Shown here: positions 22,555 through 32,660 of the stretch, in pieces
Layout: each line of letters starts with the position of its first letter
Position numbering within the stretch: position 1 is the first letter of the stretch
NCBI RefSeq assembly: GCF_024586455.1
Contig: NC_065920.1
Span: 12,672,144 to 12,736,143, forward strand
Direction: 5' to 3'
Origin: Bactrocera neohumeralis
Lineage: Eukaryota > Arthropoda > Insecta > Diptera > Tephritidae
DNA length: 64,000 bases
Notes under the pieces: model-generated
Told to the model about the DNA's origin: nothing
The model's input: only the letters and a program-made list of their open reading frames with translations
Databases searched by the model: none
Made by a program: the position numbers and the translations under genes

Positions 22555-24869
22555 CCGTGAACCCTCCGACGTCGTGACACAAGTGCCGCCATTATAGCAG
22601 CCCATTTTTATGCAATCCACTTCGGTGGTATTATCAACGCCACCGGCGCCACCAACAGGCGTCGCGCCGCCGCGTGCTATGCCCGTTTCAACGCCCGTGG
22701 CCACCGTATTGGCGCTCTCCACTTCCTCGCTGCTGGCCACTGTTGTGGTGACGGGTTTGCTGCTTGGCGGCGCATAGGTGCTGTAGATTGGCACGGTGGT
22801 AGTTGGCGCCGGTGGTGAGGTGGTGTATGCCGATGCGGGTGTGCCGGGAGCAGGCGCCAGTTCCGTCGGTGGTGGATATGTGACCACCACGGTTGGTGTT
22901 GCCGTTGACGGTGGTAATGGTGGTGGCGGCAGCGTTGTTACTGGCAATGGCGCGGCGGGTATTGATGGTTCTGTTGGCGGTATGGTTGGTTGTGGTGGCG
23001 GTGGTTGTGTAGTCTCCGCAGATTCTGACTCGGGCGCAAGAGTTGTTGGTAACGGCACCGACACTGTCGGCGTTGCAGCAGGGCGTGGCGTTGTGGTGTG
23101 GCTAACCAAATCGTCGGTATATAATGGTTGTGTTGTAGTAACCTCGGCAGTCGTTGGCAATGGCGCTGACACAGTGGTTGGCGCACCTTCATAATGATGT
23201 CGATGTGTGGTGTGGTAATGCGTATGCTCGGTGGTATGCGTCGTCAAGTGCGGATAGATGTGCGTCTGTGTGGTTTGTGGCGGTTGTGTATATTCCTCAA
23301 CGCTGGTTGGTGGCGCATGTGTGCTGTGGTGATGGTGGTGATGGTGATGATGATGATGGTGCGCGTCTGGTCGTTCCGCGGGCACACCGGTTGTCGGCGT
23401 CACAGTTGATGGCGCAATTTCGCCGCCGGGTTGGGGTTGCAAAGTGCTGCCAATACGCACAATGGTGGATGTCAACGATGGCGGTGTTGAGGGATATGTT
23501 GTTGGTCGGCCGGTTGTTATCATACTCAAGTCTTTGCTGGTAAAGTCTTTGTAACGTGTGGTGACTGCAACTTCGGGGTATTCGGTAAAGAATGGCGCGA
23601 CCGTGGTGGTTATACGATGTGGCGAAGTCACATCCTGGTCCGGATACTCAGGGTACTCGGTGGGAATGTGTTTGCCAGGTAGGTCTGGTAATATATGCAC
23701 TGTGCTGCTGGGGAAGAATATCGAAGGCGTTGGCCGCAAAGAGGTGGGTCTTGCAGTAGAGTAGTCAATGGAAAATGTGGTCTCGATGGTGGTAACATAG
23801 TGCTTGAATGGTGGACGTGTGGAATAAGTGATGGCTGGACCTTCATCCGATTCCGCGCTTTTCGAAACTGCAGATGAGCCAGGCGTGTAGTCTGAGCCTG
23901 CGGCACTTATTGTAGTTTTGGCCGTCGTGGGCACACCTTCCTCAGCGCTACTAGCATCCACATGCGAGGGCGTCGTATACTCGTCGGATGTACCGCCTTC
24001 TACCGACGCACTACCTTCGGACGAGTAGGACGACTCAACGCTACTACCCGACTCAGCTGTATACGAACGTGATGCCTCCGTGGTATGCGGCTTTTCCTCC
24101 GATGAAATGGATGTGGCGCTGCCTGCTGTAGTGGCCGTCTCAGGTGGTGGTTTGGCTTTTTCTGCGCCAACACCCGCACCAGCCTCTTCCTCGGTCTCTT
24201 CGGTCTCTGCGGAGGTGGACACTGATACTGCACCACCTGGCGCTGCTGTTGTTGTTGTCACCACCGGTGCTGCGGACACATGCGGTGTCATTTCCGCTGT
24301 CATTGTCGTCGTTACGGGTGCAGCAGCCGTCGGTGTAATTGGTCGTATTATTGTTGTCGGTGGCAGTGTTGATATGCTCACCGTATAATTGCAATCTAAC
24401 GAATCTTCGCCAATCATTAGACACTCGCAGAGCATGCCCGTCAACAGCGGTGGACATGAGCATGAAAACGTGTCAACACCGTCAATACAAACGCCACCGT
24501 TCATGCAACGCGGTCCCAATTGGCACTCATCATATTGATACTCGCACTTTTCGCCATGATAGTCGGGCACACAATAGCAGGTCGGTATGCCCTCCTCCAT
24601 CAGGCAGAGCGCATTGTTCTGACACGGATTGTCCGCACAAATGAGTATTTCCTCCTCGCAATTGTTCCCCGTATAGCCCATCGGACAGGCGCACACATAC
24701 GACGCCAGTTTATCCACGCACACACCGCCATTCTGACACGGCGCCGATTCGCACTCGTTGATTTCTTCCTGACAGATGCGTCCATGCCAGCCGGCAGTAC
24801 ATTCGCAAGAGAACTCCAGGCCAGGTCCTTCAATACATTCGCCGCCATTCTGGCAACGCGCGCCGGTGC
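22555..24869 (-). CDS. eys: EGF plus mucin-like exon of an eyes shut-like protein
   Basis: Large coding exon (2315 nt, about 772 residues counting the split first codon). Residues 1-149 hold four EGF-like domains: CQNGGEC..GRIC (begun in the previous exon), INECESAPC..GNNC, ICADNPC..GEKC and YDECQLGPRC..GMLC. CESAPC fits the O-glucose sequon and CPMGYTGNNC the O-GlcNAc sequon. Residues ~160-745 are low-complexity Thr/Ser/Pro-rich sequence, an obvious O-glycosylation substrate. This tract has an acidic Ser/Glu-rich part (with AESGSS, a possible glycosaminoglycan site) and a 12-histidine run. Residues 751-772 begin another EGF (VDCIKMGC, CYNGGTC), finished in the next exon. Acceptor TTGCAG/GC (phase 1), donor CACGG/GTAAGT (phase 0). 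EGFs, a long mucin spacer, then EGF-LamG fits Drosophila eys, a secreted protein that opens the inter-rhabdomeral space of the eye. I place this by domain order and remembered family features, not by alignment. Confidence 0.85.
23326..23361 (-). repeat. His12 codon run inside the mucin exon
   Basis: Twelve consecutive CAC/CAT codons (minus strand) flanked by PDA and STH. The two codons are mixed, so the run is not a pure microsatellite. Further His-rich patches (TTHTTEHTHYHTTHRHH) follow downstream. Histidine runs can bind metal or change charge near neutral pH; any such role here is unproven. Confidence 0.9.
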
Positions 24870-25073
24870 CTGCAATGTGACAGAAATTGTGTGTGTGAGT
24901 ATGGTGAATGAGTGACAATGTTGATTGAATGTGAAGCGGACATTAGTTGGTGTATATTCATTGAAAGTAAAAAGCGCGTGTGTGTGTGTGCATGAATTTT
25001 GGTTTGATAATAAAATTGAATTTTATATTTTTTGACATGCACGTGCGCTCGATTTGGCCTCGCTCGTACTTAC
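24870..25073 (-). other. short intron of the eys-like gene (204 bp)
   Basis: GTAAGT at the 5' side (25073 downwards) and TTGCAG at the 3' side. Both flanking exons are in phase 1, and the split Gly codon is rebuilt as GGC. It contains a short GT/CA run and no coding signal. Confidence 0.85.
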
Positions 25074-25226
25074 CCGTCTCGCAAACAGCCACATCGATTT
25101 CACAATTGATGCCCAAGTAGCCCGGCTGACAGGTGCAGGTGTAGCCATTGTTCCGGTCACGACAATGTCCACCATTTTGACACGGATTGGACATGCATTC
25201 ATCGACGTTTTCCTCGCAATTGATTC
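25074..25226 (-). CDS. eys: EGF-domain exon of an eyes shut-like matrix protein
   Basis: Exon of 153 nt, phase 1 at both ends, so skipping it would keep the frame. It encodes the end of the previous EGF (GINC), a complete calcium-binding-type EGF (NVDECMSNPC, CQNGGHC, YTCTCQPGYLGINC), and the start of the next (IDVAVCET). The acceptor is ACAACAG/GA, preceded by a T/C-rich tract. The donor is ACGG/GTAAGT. CMSNPC fits the O-glucose sequon; CQNGGHC lacks the Ser/Thr needed for O-fucose. It lies only 204 nt from the next exon and 37.8 kb from the previous one. Continuous EGF spacing across both junctions makes the exon call firm; the gene name is less certain. Confidence 0.85.
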
Positions 25227-25479
25227 CTGTTGTACACGAAAACAGAAAGGAAGAAAAGTTGTCGTGAGTTGAGTGAGCAAAATTCAATTAACGGAGTGGA
25301 AAATTGTTTTCGTTCAGGTTGATCAACGACTCTACTTCGTGTTCTCTTATTTTTTGAAATAAGGCAGCAATATTTGGCAATAAATTGTAATTAGTTATAT
25401 AAAGTGAATACTTGGCATATTAAGTGTTGAAAGATATCTGTTTTCACATAAAATTATGTATTTTCTTTCTTCTTTACTT

Positions 25480-27310
25480 GCAGAGTTCGCTTGGGAAACT
25501 TAGGCGTTTAAATTGAGGTGAGTTACACACATATGGCTCGGAAAGCCCAATTAAATTACTCTAGTGGATTCGTATTGAACTACCAGCGCTGCAGTTTTTC
25601 AGTAATTTTTAGTCATATACATATACCTGAGCCTCTGACTTCTTCAGTTCAGGCATGGTTTAACCCAGCGAAGGCCAGGAGACTAGTTAAAGTGCGTTTT
25701 ATACCGAAAGTCCGAAAGAGCTCTCACGTTGGTGCCAAGAATTTCAGGCCCATCAGCCTACACTTCTTTCCTTTCAAAACGGTGGAGAGACTTATGGATC
25801 TGTTTTTAGGAGCAGAATGCTAAGGGTTAAACTGTTAAGGGTCCAGAACGCCTTCATCAAAGGCTGGTCGGTCAACCCTGCTTTGCATGATGTAGTGTGA
25901 AGGCTGGAGGAAGCACTTATGACATTATGTACAAGGAATTTACTGTAGGCATCTTTGTCGATATTAAGGGGACCTTCAACAGTGTACCGCCAGAGGTGGT
26001 ATAAAACTCTCGACAAATGTTTGCGGTTGAATTGCACCTTAAATACCTCACATATAGTCTTCTTTGCAACAGAATGGTCTTATCGGAGTTTGGTAGTGCA
26101 AAGGCATCCCGAAAGGTTAACAGGCGCTGCGCAGGGCGTGATGCTTTCCTACGGTTTTGGATTTTGGTGTCTAATGACATGCTTAAAAAGCTCGGGAAAC
26201 GTTGTAGACATTGTTTTTGTGGTTAAGGGAACATTTCCATAAACCGTCTATGACCTAATCGAAAGATAACTCAACGTGGTATCTCACTGACTGAAAAGAA
26301 GCGTCTTAGCCGCCAATCCATGTAAAACTGAAATGGTTTTCTTTACCAGACGGCATAAGAACTCTGATGTGACTCTTCCCTCATTTGGAGGCTCACGTCT
26401 TCAACCTGTTCATACCTTGTCGTTGATAAATAGCTTTCAACGAGGTCAAATATTGAGGAGAAATGAAGGAAAGCATCAGTTGGCCTAAATTGCTGCAGAG
26501 TAGCTACAAGGAAAGGTTGAAACTCTTACCAAAGTAAAGTCAAATAGCAACAAAGTCACAAAACCGCGGTTAAGACAATAATTTTCTATAGTACATTTGA
26601 CTGTTGGAGGCGCTGGAGAAGGCTACACGTGCTAAGAAATTCAAACGTGTCCACAGAGCAGCACTTATCGTCATCACACTACAATAGCTCTCAATGTCAT
26701 TTTACAAATAGCATCCTTGGACATTGCTGACAGGTGCCTTGCTGCGAAGTGCGTTCTAAGGCTCAGGGATACTGGGATATGAAGGGATCAGAACTAGGAC
26801 ACACCGAAATTCGCTCCTACTTCTACTGAATTCTTGAAAACTTGTATCACTTCGCCGAAGAGGCTACTTGTGGTGGCTTTTCATTGCTCACATACTGACA
26901 AGGGATGATTTAAACTGGGAGGATTCGCTGTAGAAGAGGTTCATTGAGTTTTTAATTGATTGGATCGCAGCTAGGAGAGATGGTTGGAGAGAGAGTTTTA
27001 CGAAAGGAGTTCTCCGTCATTCTTGGTTGTAGACTACCGGATCATTTTCAGACAGAAGTGGAGGTAGACGTACTGTTAAAAAATACAGTCTCTTTCAGTG
27101 AGGTGAGCTTACACTCCGACAGCTCTAGCGTTGAGCTCGCTAACTGTTCGCTCAAAGCTAGTTAAGTAGTGCTGTCCTCGCTAAAAATAGCACGCAGATA
27201 TTACGTCATCGGACTCGTTTTGAGAGCCTGGAAAGCCGATCAGCTGGCCAGAAGGGGCCTCCTTGCCTCGTTTCTATCGAAATGGGAACGAAATTACCAA
27301 CATTTATGAT
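25480..27310 (+). pseudogene. degraded LINE with RT and RNase H relics
   Basis: Interrupted reading of a non-LTR retrotransposon polyprotein: KVRFIPKVRKSSHVGAKNF and RPISL near 25690-25760 (start of reverse transcriptase), VGIFVDIKGTFNSVPPEV near 25945-25998 (the RT motif A position, with D), TEMVLFTRRHKNSDVTL near 26330 (late RT region), SLHSDSSSVE near 27107 (RNase H) and ADQLARRGLLASF near 27235. Many stops, frame shifts and at least one internal deletion. Domain order with a C-terminal RNase H fits the R1/Jockey/I group. Not functional. Confidence 0.8.
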
Positions 27311-28460
27311 TTTATTTTGATTTAGTAAAACTCATGATTGTCATAAGCAAAGTCGAAGTCATCACATCTTGTCAGTGTTAATTTTCAGATTTAAATTTGT
27401 GTTTTTGGGTAAGGGAAATCTACATTTAATATGCTTTCTTAATATTGACGCTAACTAGGATTGCTATAAAAATCCCATATCTAAAATTTTTTCTCAACAG
27501 ATTTCATTGAACATTCAATTTATAAATAAATCTGTACATTAGCGTAATTTCATTGTTATTGCGTGTAAACCGTTACATTTACAGTTATATTGTATGTTTA
27601 TTGTACAAAAACCCACAATTCATTCACAACACAGGAGTACGTGTGTTCTAGGAACTCACTCGCAAGGCAAGAAAACCTTATCTGCCATTTTCACTTAGCA
27701 CTCACACATTTCCACACACAAACACACCCACACATGTTCATACATATGTATGTATGTGCCATTGAGTACTTGGGTTGTAGCTTGAAATTGCAATTTTCTC
27801 TTAAAAGCAAATAATGCCACACAATAGTTCAACGCGCGAGAAAAATTACAAAGTGAAATTCGATCGAAGAAAAAAAAACAGACAGTGGAGGAAAAACGAA
27901 GAAGCAAAATTGCGAAAATCAAACAACTCACAATGAAAACAATATTGAACGAAGAAATTGAAAAATTACTCCAGTAAATAAACAATGTAAATAGAAATCA
28001 AAATAAAAGTGCATGTGTGGTCTTGCAAACACGTGTCTGTGGATGTGTGCACTATGGCGTTAGGCAAAATGAGTTCGAAAAAAAAAAATAGCAAACTGGC
28101 AGTAGAGATAGTAAGCAGCTACGACAATAACAATAAAGATAGACATTCAGAAATATTATATCTAGTGTTTACTTCGAGCGCGAATGGCTTTCATCGGCTC
28201 CAGCGAACAGCAAAAAGTGCTTAAGTGCACTTACAAAAAAAAAAACAAAATACAAATTTCGCAAGAAAACGTGATTTTTGCTGAATTAATCACGGATTGC
28301 TTTGTACTTCAGATTAAAGACCTGGGAACCAACAGTTTTCCTTTACCATAAACTACTCTCGGCATTACTAGGAAATTTTTTATTTTCAAATACATTTTAT
28401 TTTTCCCAGAAAGAAGTACTTAATTTTGCCTTAAAATTATAGAGAAATTACACAAGACAT
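27311..28460. other. intronic DNA, no gene seen
   Basis: AT-rich with CACACA simple sequence near 27710 and A-rich tracts near 27840-28260. Short open frames have no recognised domain. Confidence 0.45.
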
Positions 28461-28827
28461 TTATTTCGTGAGTGGAATAATATCTGGTCACCGTCTGATG
28501 GCGACACATGCCCGCACGATGGGGCAGACAGAACGAGAAGATTGCAGGAAATGTCTAGAGCAGGGTACTAGGGAAACAATGGAGCATCTATTGTGCAATT
28601 GTCGCGCATTGGCAAGACTGTAAAGACTGTAAGCAATTTATGATACACTGGAAGAGGTGTCGATAGTGAGGCCGCAGGATGGTCAAGCGCAGACATCCTA
28701 AAGGATGGCTACTCCTCTTGAAATTAGCAACTGAACTCCATCTGGTATAGCAGAGAACCAAACTAGTCTATTCGTAGCTTATTGGTCTACTAGATTAACC
28801 TAAGCTAACCTAACGTTATTTCGTGAG
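28461..28827 (+). mobile_element. 5'-truncated LINE 3' end with 12-bp TSD
   Basis: TTATTTCGTGAG at 28461-28472 and 28816-28827 flank a 343-bp insert. The insert encodes the cysteine-rich end of a LINE protein (TREDCRKCLEQGTRETMEH near 28530-28590) and finishes with the CTAACCTAACG-type 3' terminus. Same family as 17512-17736. Two diagnostic stops follow; non-functional. Confidence 0.88.
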
Positions 28828-31374
28828 ATCCAAAGAACCATTAGTAGTAAGAGATAAAGAAGAGAAAACGCTTAGATTAATGGTTGTGGATTATTGAAGC
28901 TGTCAAATTTCAATGTGCTATTTTGCTGTGATATCTTTTTCCCAAAAAAATTTTTACAGTCAGACGTCAGTACTATGTATATCTCCCAACAAGTTAAAAA
29001 CTGCAATTTTGAGCCTATTGGTGCACCCACTATGTCTACTTAATTCAGGTTTGGGTTTATGGCAGAGAATGTGAGATTGTGATTGGTGACTGAAGACTAG
29101 GATGAAGATTCTTCCACCGCATAGCAAAAATACTGTACCAAAGTCGATAATTGATGATAATGGAAATCGGCTATCTCAAATTTTGATATTTGCAGTGCCA
29201 TACAGTAGCGATTTGGCTGTTTAAAATCGATATAAATAGTTAAAGAGCCAGAAGCTGTCACCACAATCTAGAGAAACCTGAAACGCTTAGATTGTTTTCT
29301 AGTTTTACATAGCTTTTCAAAGGAAATTCTCTACTTTCAGCAGACTGTATATTTTGCTAAAGTCTCAACAACAGCAACTTCAGTTAAGAAAGTCTAGAAC
29401 TTAGTAGATTCTTGCTTTGTACTCCAAATGACGTACTGGTGTCAGGAAACACTCTGAAGTTTGGAATTATCCCTGCTAAGGGGTTTTTCTGTATGTTCAG
29501 AATTGTTTAGATATTCATAGGCAGCACACCGAGCAATAATCAGGTGAAGTACGCCGCATGCTGGGGGTTAAAAGAATCAAAGGTTTTCACTTTTATTTCA
29601 TTCAAGGAGTATAGGATTTCAGAGGTGAAGTTGGGAAGGTAAAATCTGCTTATCAGTAATGATCATCTTTGTTGGAGCTTCATAAGCGAATTTGTGTTCA
29701 TTCGAGTTTTGTTCTATTTGTTCTCGGGATAAAGTGCTTAGAAGCGGCACGTCAAGACTTTTTCAGGGCGGCTATGAACACTGACGACCTTCCAGCGAAG
29801 AAAATATTTCCGACTGATATGCTATAGGTTCTATTAATTTCATAGGTTGACATAGTTAATTAAGACCTCCGTAATTCTGATTGGTATCTGGTTGGTATCT
29901 AGAGAGGGCTTGCAAAACAAATACAATTCATTTGATGAAAATAAAAGATAACTAAAACTATATAACCTGATTATTTATCTGAACACTTTTATCATTAAAC
30001 TTTATGACCTTTCTTTGACCAAAATGTGAGGACAAGTTAAAAGAAATCTAATTAGAGTCTGCTTAAGTTCTTGTCCTAAAACTCTAACGAAAACAATAGA
30101 TATTAACAAAATCATCAATGGAAAAGTATAAAGTTATACTCTTGATGCTTTCAGAGAGTTAATGGACCGTCAGGGGCCTAACAGGCGGGCTCTCCCCCAT
30201 TATTGCGCTTATATTGCTGCAAGTTGTTACCCATGGGACCACATGCGCCGCGCGTAGCAACATAATCGGGGGTTGTGTATACCGTCTATATGTTTTTTGT
30301 TGTTGTTGCAACATGTACACCGTTTATTTTGTTGCCTGCAAGTAATTTCGTTGCAATTTAATTTGCGCTGTCATGTTCTTATTGTCAGCGCTGGCAACGC
30401 TACAGTTAACGCGCCTGTTACGCGCTTGCTTACATATTGACGTAAGTCGGTTCGCATTGTTATTGCTGTTGTCATTGTTGCGAGAGTTGTTGCAATTGAG
30501 TCGTTTTCTTTTACTTTTGCTGCTGTTTACTTTACACCCATTGTTATTCCTTGCCATTGCAATAATAGTCATCGACTTGCTGCCGCTGCCGTTGTTGTTA
30601 TTGTTATTGTTGCTGTTGTTAGTCTTAGACTGCTGCAAGTGCAAAGTTGCTGGCGTGTAAAGTTGCAAACAAATTCAAACAAAAGTTTACACGCAAAAGC
30701 AGAGAAAAAACAACAACGACAACAAATAAAGAAAGAGAGATATCACTAAAATAAAAAGGCGAGAAATGGCGAGGCAGAAGTGCGCAAGCCGAGATAGTTA
30801 TGTGCGGGTACAAGACAGCAAGACAGCCTGCTGGCGCTTGCGACTTAGATTTTTAGCTGTCAGCTTTAGTTGAGCGCGCGCTGGCACTGCAGTTGGAGCT
30901 GGGGCTATGCGTTGGCAGCCAAAGCGGCGTAATTCGGTGAATTGCATTTGGTCGGGACTTTCATTTTAAAAGTTGGCAAAAGTCTTTTGCCTCGGCATTG
31001 GATTCTTCAGCAACTTGCTTATTTTGTAAAGAGTTGCAGTTAGGTACAGTTGTTTGTTGTTAGTAGTGCTGGCAGTTATGCTCTCTGCATGCACTTGCAG
31101 TGGCGAAGTGTTACTTCGGTTGCACTGAACGAGCAGATGCGTCCTGGTGAAGTACAAAATTGTTGCGTGTCTTTGAAAGCTTTGCGAAAGCCTAAAAGTT
31201 TTTGCACAAGTTCGCAGTGCCTTGGATCTTTCTTGCTTTTACGCACATTTCAACTTAGTTTGATAAGTAGGCGACCTCTTCGCTGAGAGAATGAAACATT
31301 TTTATACGAAAAAGAACTGAATTCTTTCTGAACACATTTTTTTCTCTCAGAACCTTTATCAAGCTTTACTTTTT
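28828..31374. other. intronic DNA with CAA/TTG-rich stretch
   Basis: 28828-30290 is unremarkable. 30300-30660 is dominated by imperfect TTG/TGC trinucleotides, giving long Leu-rich or Asn-rich open frames that I treat as low-complexity artefacts. 30780-31290 is GC-richer. Confidence 0.4.
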
Positions 31375-31630
31375 TTTAGATAAAAAGAAGAAAAAATGTT
31401 AACTTCAGCTGCACCGAAGCCATAATACCCTAGACAGGTGCATTTTTTCTGGCATGAAGGAGTATAAAAGATCTTTATTTTGATTGTGATCAGTTAGTTT
31501 GCATGGAAGTTACATTATGCTAGAGTGATTCGATCCGAACCATACCGGGTCATAATCGGTCTCAAATTTTGGATATTTTATCAAATAAAAAAGCTTTCCT
31601 TACAAGGACTTGGTTTTGTTCGATCAGATA
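31375..31630 (+). mobile_element. ~154-bp-monomer dispersed element, short copy
   Basis: Head AAGAAGAAAAAATGTTAACTTC then AGCTGCACCGAAGCCATAAT at 31386, one monomer and part of a second (GATCAGTTAGTTTGCATGGA near 31490), truncated where the next LINE-like fragments begin. Confidence 0.8.
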
Positions 31631-31639
31631 CGGAGGAAG

Positions 31640-32660
31640 GTTAGATTAAGTTATGTTGGTCGGTAGTTACGCCATACATAGACCTACTGGTGTTTAGTAA
31701 TGCCAGATAATGGCTTCAGTTTAATTTATCTCCTCCGTCTGGCATATGTTGCCGGTAGGTTGGGACCTATCATTAGATCAACAACCGTATTGCTGTCCTT
31801 TAGGCCGTGTGAGTAAAAATCATGCGTGGTTTCCTTCGGGGCTCTTGCACATGATCTTGGCGATCCTGCGAGTTCTTAAGGTATTCCACGTCACACTGAT
31901 CCGTATATCAGCTGCTGATAACTTAATTTTGGTTCGGTATGCAGTTGGATAGTACTTTCTTCTGCCGGAAGCTCTCTAGGTGGCGGTAGTTATACCACTC
32001 CAAAGTGCTGCTTCCTTCAGAGAGGTGATCATTCACTCCGATAGCCGATCGGTATCATCGATATCAATGGCATACACATATTTTCTAACACCGAGCTTCT
32101 CTAAGCGAGTATGAATTTCAAGAGAAAGAAAGTCGCATCTGCTTCGCGGAAACTTCACCTGGCGGGTAATTCTCTGCTTACACATTTGCGAGGGATTTGT
32201 GGGTAGCAAGACAGCGGTAGTTATATAGTACTTCTTTCAGAGAGGTGTGCATTCATATGGATAACCGAACGGCTATACTGGCTTTGAGCTCGCTGACTCT
32301 GAGCTTGAAATTTATAAAGGAGCATGACATCATTAGCAATAGCTTCAACATTTTTCTATGTAAGATTTGTATGGAAGCAAAATGGCCGGCAACTGCAAAG
32401 GCGATGAGCTCGCCAGGGAGGACACCCTAAATATCATCCGAGTTTTCTGAAGTCCTTTTGCTACTCTGTGGACCTTTAAACAAGCAGAATTTGTGCGACT
32501 GCAAGATTCTAGAAAGTGAACCGTAAGAGCTCGTCCGAACTACTGGCTCTTAGCAAAGCCAATCTCGCCGCAATTGCAGGTGTTTTGAACGGGCCCTGTC
32601 CAATAGATCTACATGCAGTGCGACTAAATATATTTTTGTCTTGAAGTTTGTTTTTAATTT
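31640..32660 (+). pseudogene. LINE fragments, RNase H region
   Basis: Broken readings typical of the RNase H and following region of a non-LTR element: ERGDHSLR/ SEVIIHSD-like near 32020, a second copy ERCAFIWITERLYWL-like near 32240 (HMDNRTAILALSSL in another frame), and SRSLALSKANLAAIAGVLN near 32540-32590 across frame changes. The related ending occurs at 56935-57010. Heavily decayed and probably more than one insertion. Confidence 0.55.

Noticed and set aside
22796..24915. Several long plus-strand open frames opposite the mucin exon
   Set aside because: They are antisense shadows of Thr/Pro/Ser codons (ACC, CCA read as GGT, TGG), lack domains and have no splice context; the minus frame has EGF domains and matched phases.
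30324..30668. Asn-rich minus frame and Leu-rich plus frame
   Set aside because: Both are readings of the same imperfect CAA/TTG repeat; low-complexity artefact.
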